Shown here: positions 47,045-58,500 of the stretch, piece by piece
How the letters are laid out: each line of letters begins with the position of its first letter
Numbering within the stretch: position 1 is the stretch's first letter
Assembly: GCA_951799445.1 (NCBI GenBank)
Contig: OX637293.1
Span: forward strand, 8,432,001-8,496,000
DNA length: 64,000 nucleotides
Reading direction: 5' to 3'
From: Pseudisothecium myosuroides
Taxonomy: Eukaryota > Streptophyta > Bryopsida > Hypnales > Lembophyllaceae
Notes under the pieces: generated by a model
What the model was told of the DNA's origin: nothing
Seen by the model: only the letters and a program-made list of their open reading frames with translations
The model's database searches: none
Program-made: the position numbers and the translations under genes

Positions 47045-47307
47045 TTAGAGGAGATTTGAGCCTTTGGAAGACCGTTTCATGGCTGTTTCCAATGGTGGGA
47101 ACCAGCCCCTGCTGTCAGAAGAAAAAAAATTAAAAATTAAAAATTAAAATGTTAAAATAATATTAAAAAATTTAAAAAAATTTAAAAAAATTGACGTGGC
47201 AGTCGCTTGGCCACATCAGACTGGCCATTTGGCAGCGTCCCAACATTCCTGCAGAGTTCCCACAGTCCGGGAACTTGCAGTCTCTTAGAAGCCCGAATCT
47301 CCTCTAA
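47045..47307 (-). mobile_element. GC-ended MITE family B, copy 3
   Basis: The ends TTAGAGGAGATT and AATCTCCTCTAA are inverted repeats. The GACGTGGCAGTCGCTTGGCC block matches 34131-34150 in the same orientation. 263 bp, with a poly-A centre. Confidence 0.75.
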
Positions 47308-48421
47308 TAATTCAACAAATCAACCTCAACAATCTTCTAACTTTCCAAAAAAACTTTCCAATAGGTTAAATTTTTCATGGCCAAGATCAAAAACATTAGA
47401 TAAGCCCCCCTCCCCAAATATAAATCTAAAGAAGAAGAAACTAAAATCTAATAGTGAAATTTTTTGTTTCAACATTAAAAATTGGTTTGGAGAATTTAAA
47501 CATCCAAATTTAAATACATCAATAGGAGAACTTTCTAAAGTCCATTATTTTTTTCAATTTAAAACTTTAAGTCCTTATTGTAATTTTAGCATTAGTTCAA
47601 ATGTTTCTACAAGACAATAGTATTCCAAAATCTCCATATATAAATTATCAATATAACTTATATCCAAACTTTCAACAAAGGTGCACCAATCATATTTGTC
47701 ATCCAAAGAGCTACAAGTCAAGGTTAAACTAGTCAAAATACTACTACTACTACTACTACTACTACTAATTCAATTAATAGTTTAGAATTATACATAAAAA
47801 CCTTGTATATATAAAAAATATATTTGAAAAGACATAATGATTAAGTCTCTAATAAAATTACTAATATTCAAATATTTTAAATAAGATCAATAAATAATAT
47901 TTGATACAATAAAAAAATCTAATTTGATAATAAAGAATAGCATTTTGTGTAAAAATAATAAGTATAGTTTAATTTCATTGATATTTTCTAAAACCTCAAA
48001 TAATGACTTGTTTTTTTATCATTATATTATATAAGATAATTTCTACATCATTCTAGATATTATACTATGACTAATACAAACTTCATAAAATGCATCATTA
48101 TTGATAATTTACTATTAGTACTTCATTATTGTTAATATATTATTAGTAATTTGCATAGGAATGGTTGTTGTAATATCAAGCTATATTTGTGAGTTTCTTT
48201 AGTGGAATTATTTTCTATACCTAGTACCTAATTGAATATTTATTATATTAGAACTAATTTCAAAGATACTAGACAAGACTTCAATGGCGTATTTTTTGTG
48301 CACATTGATTTACAATATTTAATGAAAAATGTATTGAAAGCAAGTGAAAAAGGAAAAATCATAAAATTTGATTTATATCCATTAGAATCTCTACAAGAGC
48401 CTATTGAAAAAGATAAGCCAA
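47308..48421 (+). other. Unrecognised coding-like fragments
   Basis: From about 47310 to 47620 a frame stays open after leaving the B element, with sequence such as RLNFSWPRSKTLDKPPSPN. A shifted frame (FLQDNSIPKSPYINYQYNLY) continues it to about 47730. 48232-48421 has another frame (GVFFVHIDLQYLMKNVLKAS) ending at the A element border. These look like pieces of one decayed gene or element, but no family was recognised. Confidence 0.25.
47740..47767. repeat. (ACT)n microsatellite, about 9 units
   Basis: Perfect ACT/CTA repeat within AT-rich DNA. Confidence 0.9.
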
Positions 48422-49355
48422 TTAACCCCTAAAGGACCGTTGTCCCTTCAGGAGACAAATGCGTTTTCGGGCACGTACCTACGAGCTGAAATTTTGTTGT
48501 TATTTTTTGAAACTTTTTTTGGAGATAGAAAAACTAATAAGCTTTGTAAGAATATAATTTTTTTCATAATTGATGCCCGGGAACAAACGTTATGACCAAA
48601 TAAGCTCAAAATAGGGGATGGGGGGCAGCCCGAGCAGCAAAAAAAATGGACAAAAATTTGGATTTTTTTTTTAATATTTTTTTCACATATATTATATTTT
48701 TTACTATCTGGAAGCTTTGATTCATTTCATTTGGATTTGTTATGAGAAAGTTATGGACATTCTTGTTTTTCGGGCAGTTAGAGCATCTTCTTGAAAAAAT
48801 AACTTGTAGGATATATTTCTGAATGCAATTTTTTCAATTTTTCAATTTAAAAAAAAATGGTCTAATTTACTTGCTAGAACAATCTCACCATTGGGATTAG
48901 TGCATTTTAATTCCATCTAAAATATATGAATATTTTAGATTTTCCTTCTATCTTGTACCTACTTTTACTTCAAAATTTTTTAAAGAATGATAATTAAGTT
49001 TTTTAATTTTTAATTTTTTTCCTAGACTCTCAACTCAATTTTCCACTATAAATATTTAAAGCTCAAAACTCTGTAGTGCAAAAATTTTAAATTAAAAATG
49101 TTCAAAGTCAAAAAATCTAGTCCTGCAATGTACTGAAAAACTTGTTTTTTTCACTTCAAACACAAAATTTTTGCAATTTGTGCATTCAAAAATTCTGAAA
49201 TTTTTTCCACACACTCTCATACTAGCTAGGTGTAAGATCCTACGGTTAGATGACAAAAAAAAAACATTTTTCAAATTGTTTTTACCCTTTGCTATAGATA
49301 CGATAGTTTTGAGTGTTTTTTGGCAGAAAAAAGGCTTTGGTCCTTTAGGGGTTAA
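48422..49355 (+). mobile_element. TTAA-ended TIR element, family A, copy 3 (934 bp)
   Basis: Termini are TTAACCCCTAAAGGACCG and GGTCCTTTAGGGGTTAA. It is collinear with 21985-22938 throughout, including CTCACCATTGGGATTAGTGC and TTCCACACACTCTCATACTAG. The ORF at 49171-49392 arises from the repeat. Just to its right, TAGACCTCCCACCTTA looks like the tail of a broken D element. Confidence 0.85.
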
Positions 49356-49384
49356 ATGGGCAATTTATAGACCTCCCACCTTAT

Positions 49385-49689
49385 TAAGGTAGGAGATTCT
49401 TATAGCGCTCAAGCTCTAGAATCGCCCATCTTCTCAAATGTACACTATTTATACATGTTTCTTTTTTGTTTAGGAGGTGGACGACTTTAGAGCCCTACGC
49501 CATTTCAACTTCAAAATTTCATAACTAAATTCCACAAAGCTCCAAAAAATATGAAACAACTTGGGTTACATGCCAATTCCACGTACTCGTCTTTCAAGGA
49601 AAATTTACTGAAACACATTCCAAGAAGTTTCACCTCCCCAAAATTCAGTTTCATCTCTTAAATGGGCGCATTATGGACCTCCTGCCTTA
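49385..49689 (+). mobile_element. TIR element family D, copy 2
   Basis: The ends TAAGGTAGGAGATTC and GGACCTCCTGCCTTA are inverted repeats. The interior matches 24549-24877 (TTCCACAAAGCTCCAAAAAA). 305 bp. Confidence 0.8.
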
Positions 49690-50226
49690 TCCCAATCCCA
49701 GGCAATTTGCTCAGTCCATCGCAATCAGTTCAGTTACAGTAGTGGCAATTCTAGGACCTTATAATAGCCAGACTCCGTCCAATTTGGCTGGTCCTTTTAG
49801 TTTTCTAAGGCCGGTTTCCAGATCCCGCTGTCTCCTCATTGCCTGGTCAGCCCATCTCCAGTGAAGCAAGTTGTGCACTCACTTGTGCGGGCAATTAAAT
49901 TTATGAAACTTCCTATCCTTGAAATGCTCATAAAGGAAATCGATTCAATGCGAGCGTGCATGCAGGCATGCACCCGCAGGATGCCCCTTCACACCTTCTT
50001 TTTATATCAGTTTATACAACTTTCTCACAGCCTTCAGTTCCTTGTTTGTCGTGCTCATTGATCTCCTGATGGTGTCTAGATGCGTTGAATAGTTTAGTTG
50101 CCGTTCATGCTTGTGCTTGTGCAGTGAACAGGATCGTGGTGGGATATTTGCATGCCGACAATTGCTCAGTGGGACTGATGATCAGATCGATTGACCGTTG
50201 GTGGAATTGAGCGTATCACCATGTGT
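49690..50226. other. Less AT-rich spacer, no gene recognised
   Basis: Sequence around 49690-50210 is less AT-rich than its surroundings, with ORFs of 63-66 codons lacking known motifs. It could be a gene or promoter relic. Confidence 0.25.
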
Positions 50227-51105
50227 TAAGGTAGGAGGCTCGAACTGCGATTGGGCATTTTGAATCGAACATGAAGCATACTGTAGGTACATTTTGCTCT
50301 CCGGGGGTTCACTTACAGTGTCCATTTAGAAACCATTTAGAAACCACATGTGAACAAAACTTTGGACCCCCTATATTATATCATAAAATTTAAACAAAAC
50401 ACAAGAAAAAAAAAATGAATAGAGTGTGAAAGTTTATGTTTTGAATTAGTGATATTTTTGTTCAATAATAATAATTAGTTATAAATTTTCAAAGTAAAAA
50501 GATACACTGTAGAACTGAAAAATAACTTTCACACCCCTATATTATATAAGAAAAAATTGTCTAAAAAAAACTCTCTATTGAAAGCTCATTTTGAGTTGAA
50601 TATTGATGCAATGGTCACCTAAATGTGTTCTCTATAAATATTTGAGTTGAAAAACATGCCATTTTAGTTCTTTTTCAATGTCTTGTAGAAATCATTTCAT
50701 GTTTTATCTGAGTTGGAAATTTTGGCAATAGAAATATATAGTCACTATTAAACAATGCTCAAAATTTTAGGTTGAAATTATAGTTTATTCGAAACCACTT
50801 GTTCGCACGTGGTTTGTTGTAGTAGAACTAAGTGCACCCCCCAAGATTTTGCTTTCTTCTATGTACCAAAATGTACAAATTGTGTACATTCTAGGAGGTG
50901 GTTGCTTTTAGAGCCTTATGGCATTTCAACTTCAAAATTTCATAACTAATTTCGCAAAGCTCCAAAAAATATGAAACAACTTGGGTTAGATGTCATTTCC
51001 TCTTGTTTTTCAAGGAAAATTTATCAGAAAATATTTCGAGATGTTTTACCTCCCCAAAATTCAATTTCAACGCTTAGATGATTGCTTTATGGACCTCCTA
51101 CCTTA
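50227..51105 (+). mobile_element. TIR element family D, copy 3, split by F2
   Basis: It starts TAAGGTAGGAGG and ends CCTCCTACCTTA, and its interior from about 50880 matches the other D copies. A 546-bp F-type element at 50300-50845 interrupts it. Confidence 0.75.
50291..50854. mobile_element. TIR element F2 (546 bp) with 8-9 bp target duplication
   Basis: The element is 50300-50845, flanked by ATTTTGCTC (50291-50299) and ATTTTGCTT (50846-50854). The right end AGTGCACCCCCCAAG matches F1; the left end is CCGGGGGTTCACTTA. Noncoding and much shorter than F1. An 8-9 bp duplication fits a Mutator-like or hAT-like element. Confidence 0.7.
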
Positions 51106-53050
51106 TGTCAAATGAAGAAATGAAGGTAGTCATCAAAATACTCCCATTATTGGATCAATAGGTGCATTCTTTGTTTCTATAGTTAAAACTTAAAAACTGA
51201 AGTCATCCAGATCAGGCTTTTTAGGTCTGCAAAGTTCTTATAGGGTTAAAAATCATTCACTTTGTAAGCTCACTTCCCCTAGTTTCCTACAATCGTGGGA
51301 AGAAGTCATAGTAAGGAGAGTCATGGTAGGGAGTGAACTCGTTGAACCTTAGATGTGGTTGATGGTCAGGGGTTTAGTGAGTTTGTTGAACTCATTGTGA
51401 CTCCCTCTTATAAGAACATTTCTTAGAGCGTTGGGCATGCTAAACATTAGCTAATACAATAGATTAATTTTTGAATGCCTATTGAATTTTAAAATGCAAT
51501 TTTGATTTTTTTAAAATTCCTTGAATTCATTTGTAGTAGATCGTGTTGGAAAATCACACATAGTGTTATAATTGATTTTTTCCACTGAAGAAGGTGCTTG
51601 ATCCTTTGCACACCTTGTAGTGTTTTTTTGTTGGTCTATCTACCTAGTATTTTTTATCAAAATTTTAGCCATGTAAATGATTTTGTTGGAGTTTGAATCC
51701 AACTAATGGAATGAAGCTTGTCGTGCCTAGTTTCAGATCTTTTTTAGTTTGAAAATCTTGAATTTTTTTTAAATTCAATATTTTAATACAATATAAATTC
51801 TAAATTTAAAACCATAGTCAATTGATTTTCTAATGTTTTAGAATGATAAGATGACTTCATTTACACCAAGATGTTCTACACTATAATATTCACCTATGAT
51901 GAAAGATTCAAAATTTTAAAGCTCATTTGAATTTGATATGAATTGTTTTCACTTTCTATTCAAATATTCACAATAATTTCAAATTTTCACAAATAATCTG
52001 AAAATTTTAGGAGTTAGAGGAAATAAGTGATTTTGTATTCAAAAAATAAATTTAAGAAATTCCATTAATAAAGAGTTGCAAAATGAGAGCATGTTCACTA
52101 CTTTTTGTAGATGTATTAGATGATCTTCCCTTAAGCTTCTTCAATGAATATTAGTTGGACAATGAGTACTTTACCAAACTTTCACCATTCATTGGATTGA
52201 TGATAGAGCCTTTAGGGTTACACCCTTATACCATCACAAAATCTCATGAAGAATGACTTTATTCTAACACCAATGTTTTCAATGTAGAAATCACAAGTTT
52301 AGAAAAAATTTGAAATTTAATTTCTAAGTGAACTGTAGAAAATAGGATTTCCCTAAAAAAATAATTGTTTCAAATGCATTGCGTAATTGTTTTCTAATAA
52401 CAATGCAAATCTTTATGTTAATTTATAATTTAGATAGTGACATTATTGCATTTATATTGATGTAAAATTAATTGATATATCAATATTAATATCAATATCA
52501 TTAATATATCATTTACATTGATGCTAATAATATATTGATATTTACATTTGTGATTTTTTCAACAAGCAAAGAAATCTTAGAAAAAAACAAATGCTTCAAA
52601 AGCATACGTTTTGCATCTTGAAGCATTGTAGTTTGACCTTTCACAGGCTCTAGGCATTTCCCAGGTTGGGTATTCTATCTGATATTAGAAAACTCTGCCG
52701 TATAAGTCCACTGACTCCACTCGAACATTGAAACACTATTCTTTGCTTTGATTAGCCCTCTAGAGCAAAGTTTTTCTCTTCAACTGGAAATTATCCCCTC
52801 TTTACTCAATAAGATCCAAGCATGAACTCAATATTGACACATTCTATATCAGAAGTATGCATCAAATTAAGCTCAACAGAATAATGAGACAATAGCTTTC
52901 ACAAAGAATGGACAAATAAAAGTGTTGACATAAGCCATACTGAACTCCTGCAAACTTGATCCTAGTTTCCACGTACCATTACATTCCATACCGATGAATC
53001 TCCACAATTTGTGTCAATTTGTGTCATAAGCTAGCTTATGATCAATTGGC
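51106..53050. other. AT-rich DNA downstream of the bHLH gene
   Basis: No gene recognised. The last 400 bp or so before 53051 are less AT-rich and probably include the 3' UTR of the minus-strand bHLH gene. 52465-52560 is a run of ATTGATATATCAAT-like palindromes. Confidence 0.35.
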
Positions 53051-55583
53051 TCAGAGATTGCCCTTCACAGCACTCTTTGAAAACTGCAATCCAGAGCTTC
53101 CTAACAATTTTATGGTGTCAGCCTTTACATCTTCTAATGTCATGTCATTCCAGCTGCTCATCTGTCAAAGCATCCACCATGTACGGCAGTGAGAATGAAT
53201 TTACTCTTCATTAAACATCAAACAAGTGCAGCAACACTCAGATATTAAATAAACAGAACACGTACTATTACATCACTAAATCAATTCATTTGCATAATCA
53301 ATTTTCTTCAAACATGCAGCCGAATGTTAAGATTACCTTGACAACGTAAGTGCAAGTAACCTTAGTAGAGGAGATGACTACAATATTGGTGTGGACAATC
53401 TCAATCACGAAGGACTCAATAGCTTGGCTGATTTGCACAAGAACACCAGATTGATGCATGCAGATGAGATCCAATTTATACAGCCCATGATCCAATTTGG
53501 TAACGTCCAACTGGATCTGCACAAAATGTATACCATAAGTTACAATGAACACAAGAAATAGGAGAGGCAGCCCGTAGGCGAGGTACTTCAGTACATGCAT
53601 GATGAGATCCTCGTTTGAACCCAAATGAAAGCACAGGAAATTCCCAATCCAGCCTCACATACTTCAATGCTGAATAGTATGGTTCTCAATCTTAACGACC
53701 TGACCTACCTATAGTTCACATGATGCATTTTGACTTCACAAATTATCGTAATACATTCAGGAATTTCACAGTAATCATAAGAATGTGTACAACTTAATTG
53801 GTTTTCTTTAGGGACTGGTAAGGTCGTTACTTGTTAGATTTATAGCATGGATGATCTAAAGAAGATGAATCAATTGCAACGGATTATTGTTGAAAGAATT
53901 CAGTTAATAAATGTTGCTAAGAGGATCCAGGTAAAATGGTTACCGCAATCCTTTTATGCATACCCAGTATGCACACATCGTTGCCGCTCTTCAAACCAAT
54001 CCAATAACATATGTTTAATTTCAGATCCATCGAAAATCTTAAGCTACATATTTCACAATGGACTTACCTGGTTTGAATTCCAATCTCGACTTGAAGGACT
54101 CGTCTCATGATCACAGCGACCCATCTCATCAGAGACCTCTGAATAAAAAGAGCCGTCCGTTGATGAGTTCTTCCGATCACCTTCGTTTTCCGCATCACTT
54201 GTTTCCAAGTCATTACAGGAATTCTTGGCCACTTCTGCATCTTGTCGGTCAGTGCACAGATTCTCATCCTTGATATCTTCAGACTCTAGCATCTCTACTG
54301 TCCTCTTGAGTTCTTGCAAGTAATTGATCGCGTCTACAAGAATTGACACTTTGTCCATCTGCCAGAAACCAGCACCCATGATTACTCACAACCAATCCAT
54401 TTAAGAGTACCTGTGAATTCTGAGGCAATCTTCCAATAGAGAACGGAAGCGCGCGCCAAAAACATATTTTGAAGATCGATACCCCCAAGCCTATCTCTGA
54501 AAATATACAGACATACATAAGCCAAGCTCCTCATAGAGTGACCCTCAGTTTCCTAAGGTAATGCCTAAGGTAGCTGATGATGTGTATCTGAAACGAATTA
54601 GCTTAGAGATCGACAAGCAATTGCGTCTAATTAAGAGGCAAAGCGTGTCAGTAGCTAGAGCCAGGCAAATTGACATGTATAAACTGCCCGGATTAGCTGA
54701 TTATTGTGGGCCTATGACTTGGAATTCGATTCCTGCCTGTACAAATCCCAAACTAATTTCCCGTCGAGCGGAGACGTTATCAATCGAGATTCGTCACCAG
54801 CGCCACATTGTAAACGTCAATGAGAGCCGAAGCTCTAATTATGGAACATCTCCTTGCTGTGAATCAGGAACATGATCATACTACAAATACGAGGACCAAG
54901 AACTGTGGCCTCAAAATAATGAGACTACGGTTGCAACTTGACTCCAAAATTCTGCCCACTATTCATTTATTTGCAAAGAAAGAAAACACTTGCATCCCAC
55001 ACAGAAGTATAATTGAACTAACCTTCATGGTGAACATTGGGACCAATTCACGCAGAGTAATAAGACCTTTCTGTAATTTTTCTCTCCTCTTCCGTTCTGA
55101 TAAAAGGTTCTTGGACGCCACCCAGCCGTCGGGAGTACCATCTGACATTCGCCGCCTTCTACCCGTCTTGATCTTTCGAGCTGGTACCTCCACTTGATGA
55201 TGATCGAGTTCTGGGAATACTTCTTCTGTATGAGACCTGGTACGATATGGAATTCTACTTCCGGTAATCACAGAAGAGTCTATAGGCGACACTTCCGGAG
55301 ACCTGCTAAGGTCATTGGAAAGTTCATCGTAAGCAGATTGAAACTTCAGAACTTTTCCACTGTCATATCGCGAATCAACGGACCCAAGCAGGTCCTGACG
55401 TTGAAATTGGATTCGTGTTGGATAGTGAAGTGCAGTGACTTGTTCCAGCTGCAGCCAGGCTGATTGATCCAAATCCATTGACATAGCAGAGTCCCGCATG
55501 CTGCTACAATCATTAAATTTGTCACACAAGCTCGCATCTGACGAGGACCTCCATGTGCTAAAGTTTGGAGAAATTTGAGCCAT
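53051..55583 (-). CDS. bHLH transcription factor with ACT-like C-terminus (DYT1/AMS-like)
   Basis: Nuclear DNA-binding regulator. Exons on the minus strand: 55583-55023, 54358-54068, 53516-53337, 53161-53051, all phase 0 with GT-AG introns, giving 380 residues. The bHLH domain spans the first splice: ASKNLLSERKRREKLQ and LRELVPMFTMK end exon 1 (about 157-187), and MDKVSILVDAINYLQELK starts exon 2. The basic region keeps Glu and the ERKRR arginines but has Asn where G-box binders have His, as in the KNL-AER class. A Ser/Asp/Glu-rich linker (about 207-284) follows, then an ACT-like fold (about 285-345: LDHGLYKLDLICMHQSGVLV, QISQAIESF, IVHTNI). The tail ends SAVKGNL. No bHLH-MYC N-terminal domain was found upstream. 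Similarity is nearest to the tapetum/spore DYT1-AMS-type and related plant groups, but subgroup is inferred. The true start could lie in an unseen upstream exon. Confidence 0.85.
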
Positions 55584-58500
55584 ATCAGTAGGTAAGGATC
55601 CGAATGCCGTATCTGTTTCTCAAGTGCTGACACTGCTTCCCGTGCCTTGTACGATGCGGCCCTATGGATCACTGGCCCCGTTTACAGGTACTCCGCTGGA
55701 CAACCGCAAGACGAGGAAGATGGACTAGCCTTCTGCTGCAGTTGATCTGACACCGTCAAAAATCCAGAACTATGAGTCGCAGTACCTTTCTTGAAACATT
55801 TCAGTAATAATTAGTATCATAAGGAAGCGTGGAGTTTGGACAAATAGCAACAAAGGAAACCCCAAGAGAGTCAAAGACCTCACGTGTAACTTGTACAGTA
55901 CGTCCTTCTACAAGGTATATAAGATAAATGTTGCCGTAATGCAAACAGCTAGGTTGTAACCGCCGGTCACATCTAAACAAACACTTATTTTCTGAAAAGA
56001 AGCTGATCAGAAATGAAGCGACGCGGCACCTGAACTTGGCGCAAGATCGCCCTCTACTCGAAAACGAATCTCGTAACTCCACAACTTCAATGATAGTCGA
56101 GTACTGTAAGTCACCGGGCTAAGACAGTACATGAAGTACTCGAAATGTCCATGGCCGAACAAAATTTGATATATAAGTGGACGCGCCTACACACTAGCTC
56201 TGCTCCCTGCAATTGGGAACTACCCGCAGTGTACTGCGAGAGGCATTCCTTGACAAAAGAATAGCAAAGAGGTTACGTGCTTGATGCATCTCGATCAACT
56301 TGTAAATGCATATTCCGAAGTAGCGACAAGATGAGCACATGGCCGTGCCCCCAGACCGCGTCAAACCACTGAATGCCTTATTAATTAGAAGAGGACGTTC
56401 ACGAATGGGCCTAGCAACCCATCGGGTTTAGCAAGTCGCTGGTGTCAGCATCCCAGGCTGTAAGAGCTGCGGAATCCACTACCGATTATTCGACATTCCA
56501 GCATGTGACAAATAAGTTGTCCAGACCCCCTCATTGCAAGAAATCAGAACAAATGATTATAAAACTGTACTACGGAACTGCCGGAACCATCAATAGGCTC
56601 TGGTAAGGTGGCAGACAAAAGCAAACAAACATGTGCGAAATTGCTATTGGGGGGGCCCCTGGGCCAGCGTCAAACTTCTAGGGCTGACTGTATTTCGTAG
56701 GTTAGCGGAGGGTCTATGAAAGCTCCAGTGCACTAGCATCAAAGTCGGACCACACCCGAAATATCCGGACCTCTGTACCCCTAAGGAATAATTCTGCAGA
56801 TCCTTCGACTCTAGTCACGTGGCCCGATTCACCCTTTCGGCTCCCAGGACCAGGTTCATATGGTCAGAAGGAAGTCGCTGCGAACTGTACGCACACACTC
56901 TCAAGACTATTTTAACAAGTACGATGAAAGTGAGAATTTCTGAAATATTCAAGCTTGTAAAGAATATTTCCCAGGGAATCTAAATGTGAGTACCGTATTT
57001 TATTCCAAAAACAATTCGATGGTTTGATCCAGCTCGCCGGAAGCAGAAAAATAATGAGTCGCGACTAATCGGTAGTGAGATCAATTCACTGATGTTAACA
57101 GAACATCTGATCAAATCTCCAGAAGATTCTTGTTACGACTCTATCTCTTTGGTCCTTCAGAACTCAAAATCGCTTCAAAAATCAGCAAAAAACTCTCGAG
57201 CTAAATGTCACTAGTTTAGCATCAAGCTCTGTTAGTCTGCTTCTGATCTCAGGAGATGGAACAATACCCGTTGGCACACTCACCAAGAACAATGAGAGAT
57301 TCCTAAACTATTCTGTAAATGATAACCCAACCTTTGCTTATTGGAACAAAGTTTTATGGCGGTAGAAGAGTTGAGCAATAAGATAGGCCCCAGCTACAGC
57401 AGATTAACGCGCTTCGAAACGGGAGAGGTAATTAATTAAATTAAATTTCAAAAAAAGCTGAGCTCTCTCTGGCAAAGTTACAACGGTTTCCCTAGAGGGG
57501 CAGGGGCAAACAACACGGGGAATCGGGGATTAGGGACTCAAGCTTAAAGTGGGCAGACAAGCTCCTGAAAGAGAGTTGCACTTCATCAATTGCGCTTGAG
57601 GAAATCGTCTTCAGTTTCCAGGATTACAGTATACTGACAGAAGAAGTCGTTCTCGCAGACATATGATTGTTCAACCAACCCTTAATTAGAAGCTTCTTGA
57701 CTTAGTCTGCACTTAACTTAGATAGTCAAAATTCGGGTTAAAGAAAGTCTTCACGGTGCACACAAACCAACATTACTCGAATTAATAATTATCAGCTGTG
57801 ACATCATGAAGTCGAGGCAACTGGAAATTGGAATCTGCGGGCAGTGTTGACAGTGTTAAGGTCAAAAAACAACGCAGCTGACCGCAATCAAATTATCAGT
57901 TCTTTTTTTAAAAAAAATTGAAACAATTGAAACGGCATTTCATTGCAAGGGCAAAATATATTACCGGCCAGCCACAGGTGACCTGGCAGGGAGCACCACA
58001 GCAGAAGTTAACAGATTTTGAACTCCTACGTTGACGTCTATGGAAATGAAGTTTAGTTACATTCCTCTCTGAATTTCAGTAACGGCATCCTGTCAGAGTT
58101 AACTACTTTTGAAACGAGGTTTCAAACATCTGCGCAGTTCCAACATTACCTGACTTATCGAAGATCCAAAGAATCCAGATTAAGTGAAGTGCCAGAACAA
58201 CACTAGTGGCTGACCCATATTCTCCCCCGACTTACAAAGTGTTAATGAATTCTAAAAATGAATTCCAACTAATCAGTGATCGAGCGCTACTGTATATCTT
58301 CACACCTCCAGTAATTTACCTCACATAACCAGAAACATTCAATCAAACCACATCGCATAAACTCAAATCTGGATAGACTTCAACTGTTGAACCAATGCGA
58401 TTAACTGCATCATATTAACCTCATAAGACTCTCTACAGCCATTGTACACCATGAAGGAAGAGGGGCTAGAAATAAATCTAACAACTTTCTTCTAAATTAC

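Noticed and set aside
47207..47307. N-terminal part of the 137-codon ORF at 47207-47620
   Set aside because: The first third lies in a family B MITE, so the ATG is not a genuine gene start.
53847..54110. Plus-strand ORFs across the bHLH introns and exons (also 54561-55197, 55194-55463)
   Set aside because: They overlap a well-supported minus-strand gene and lack motifs.
55346..55672. Overlapping ORF at the bHLH start as a regulatory upstream ORF
   Set aside because: It begins at a GTG, not an ATG, in the +1 frame of the real exon.
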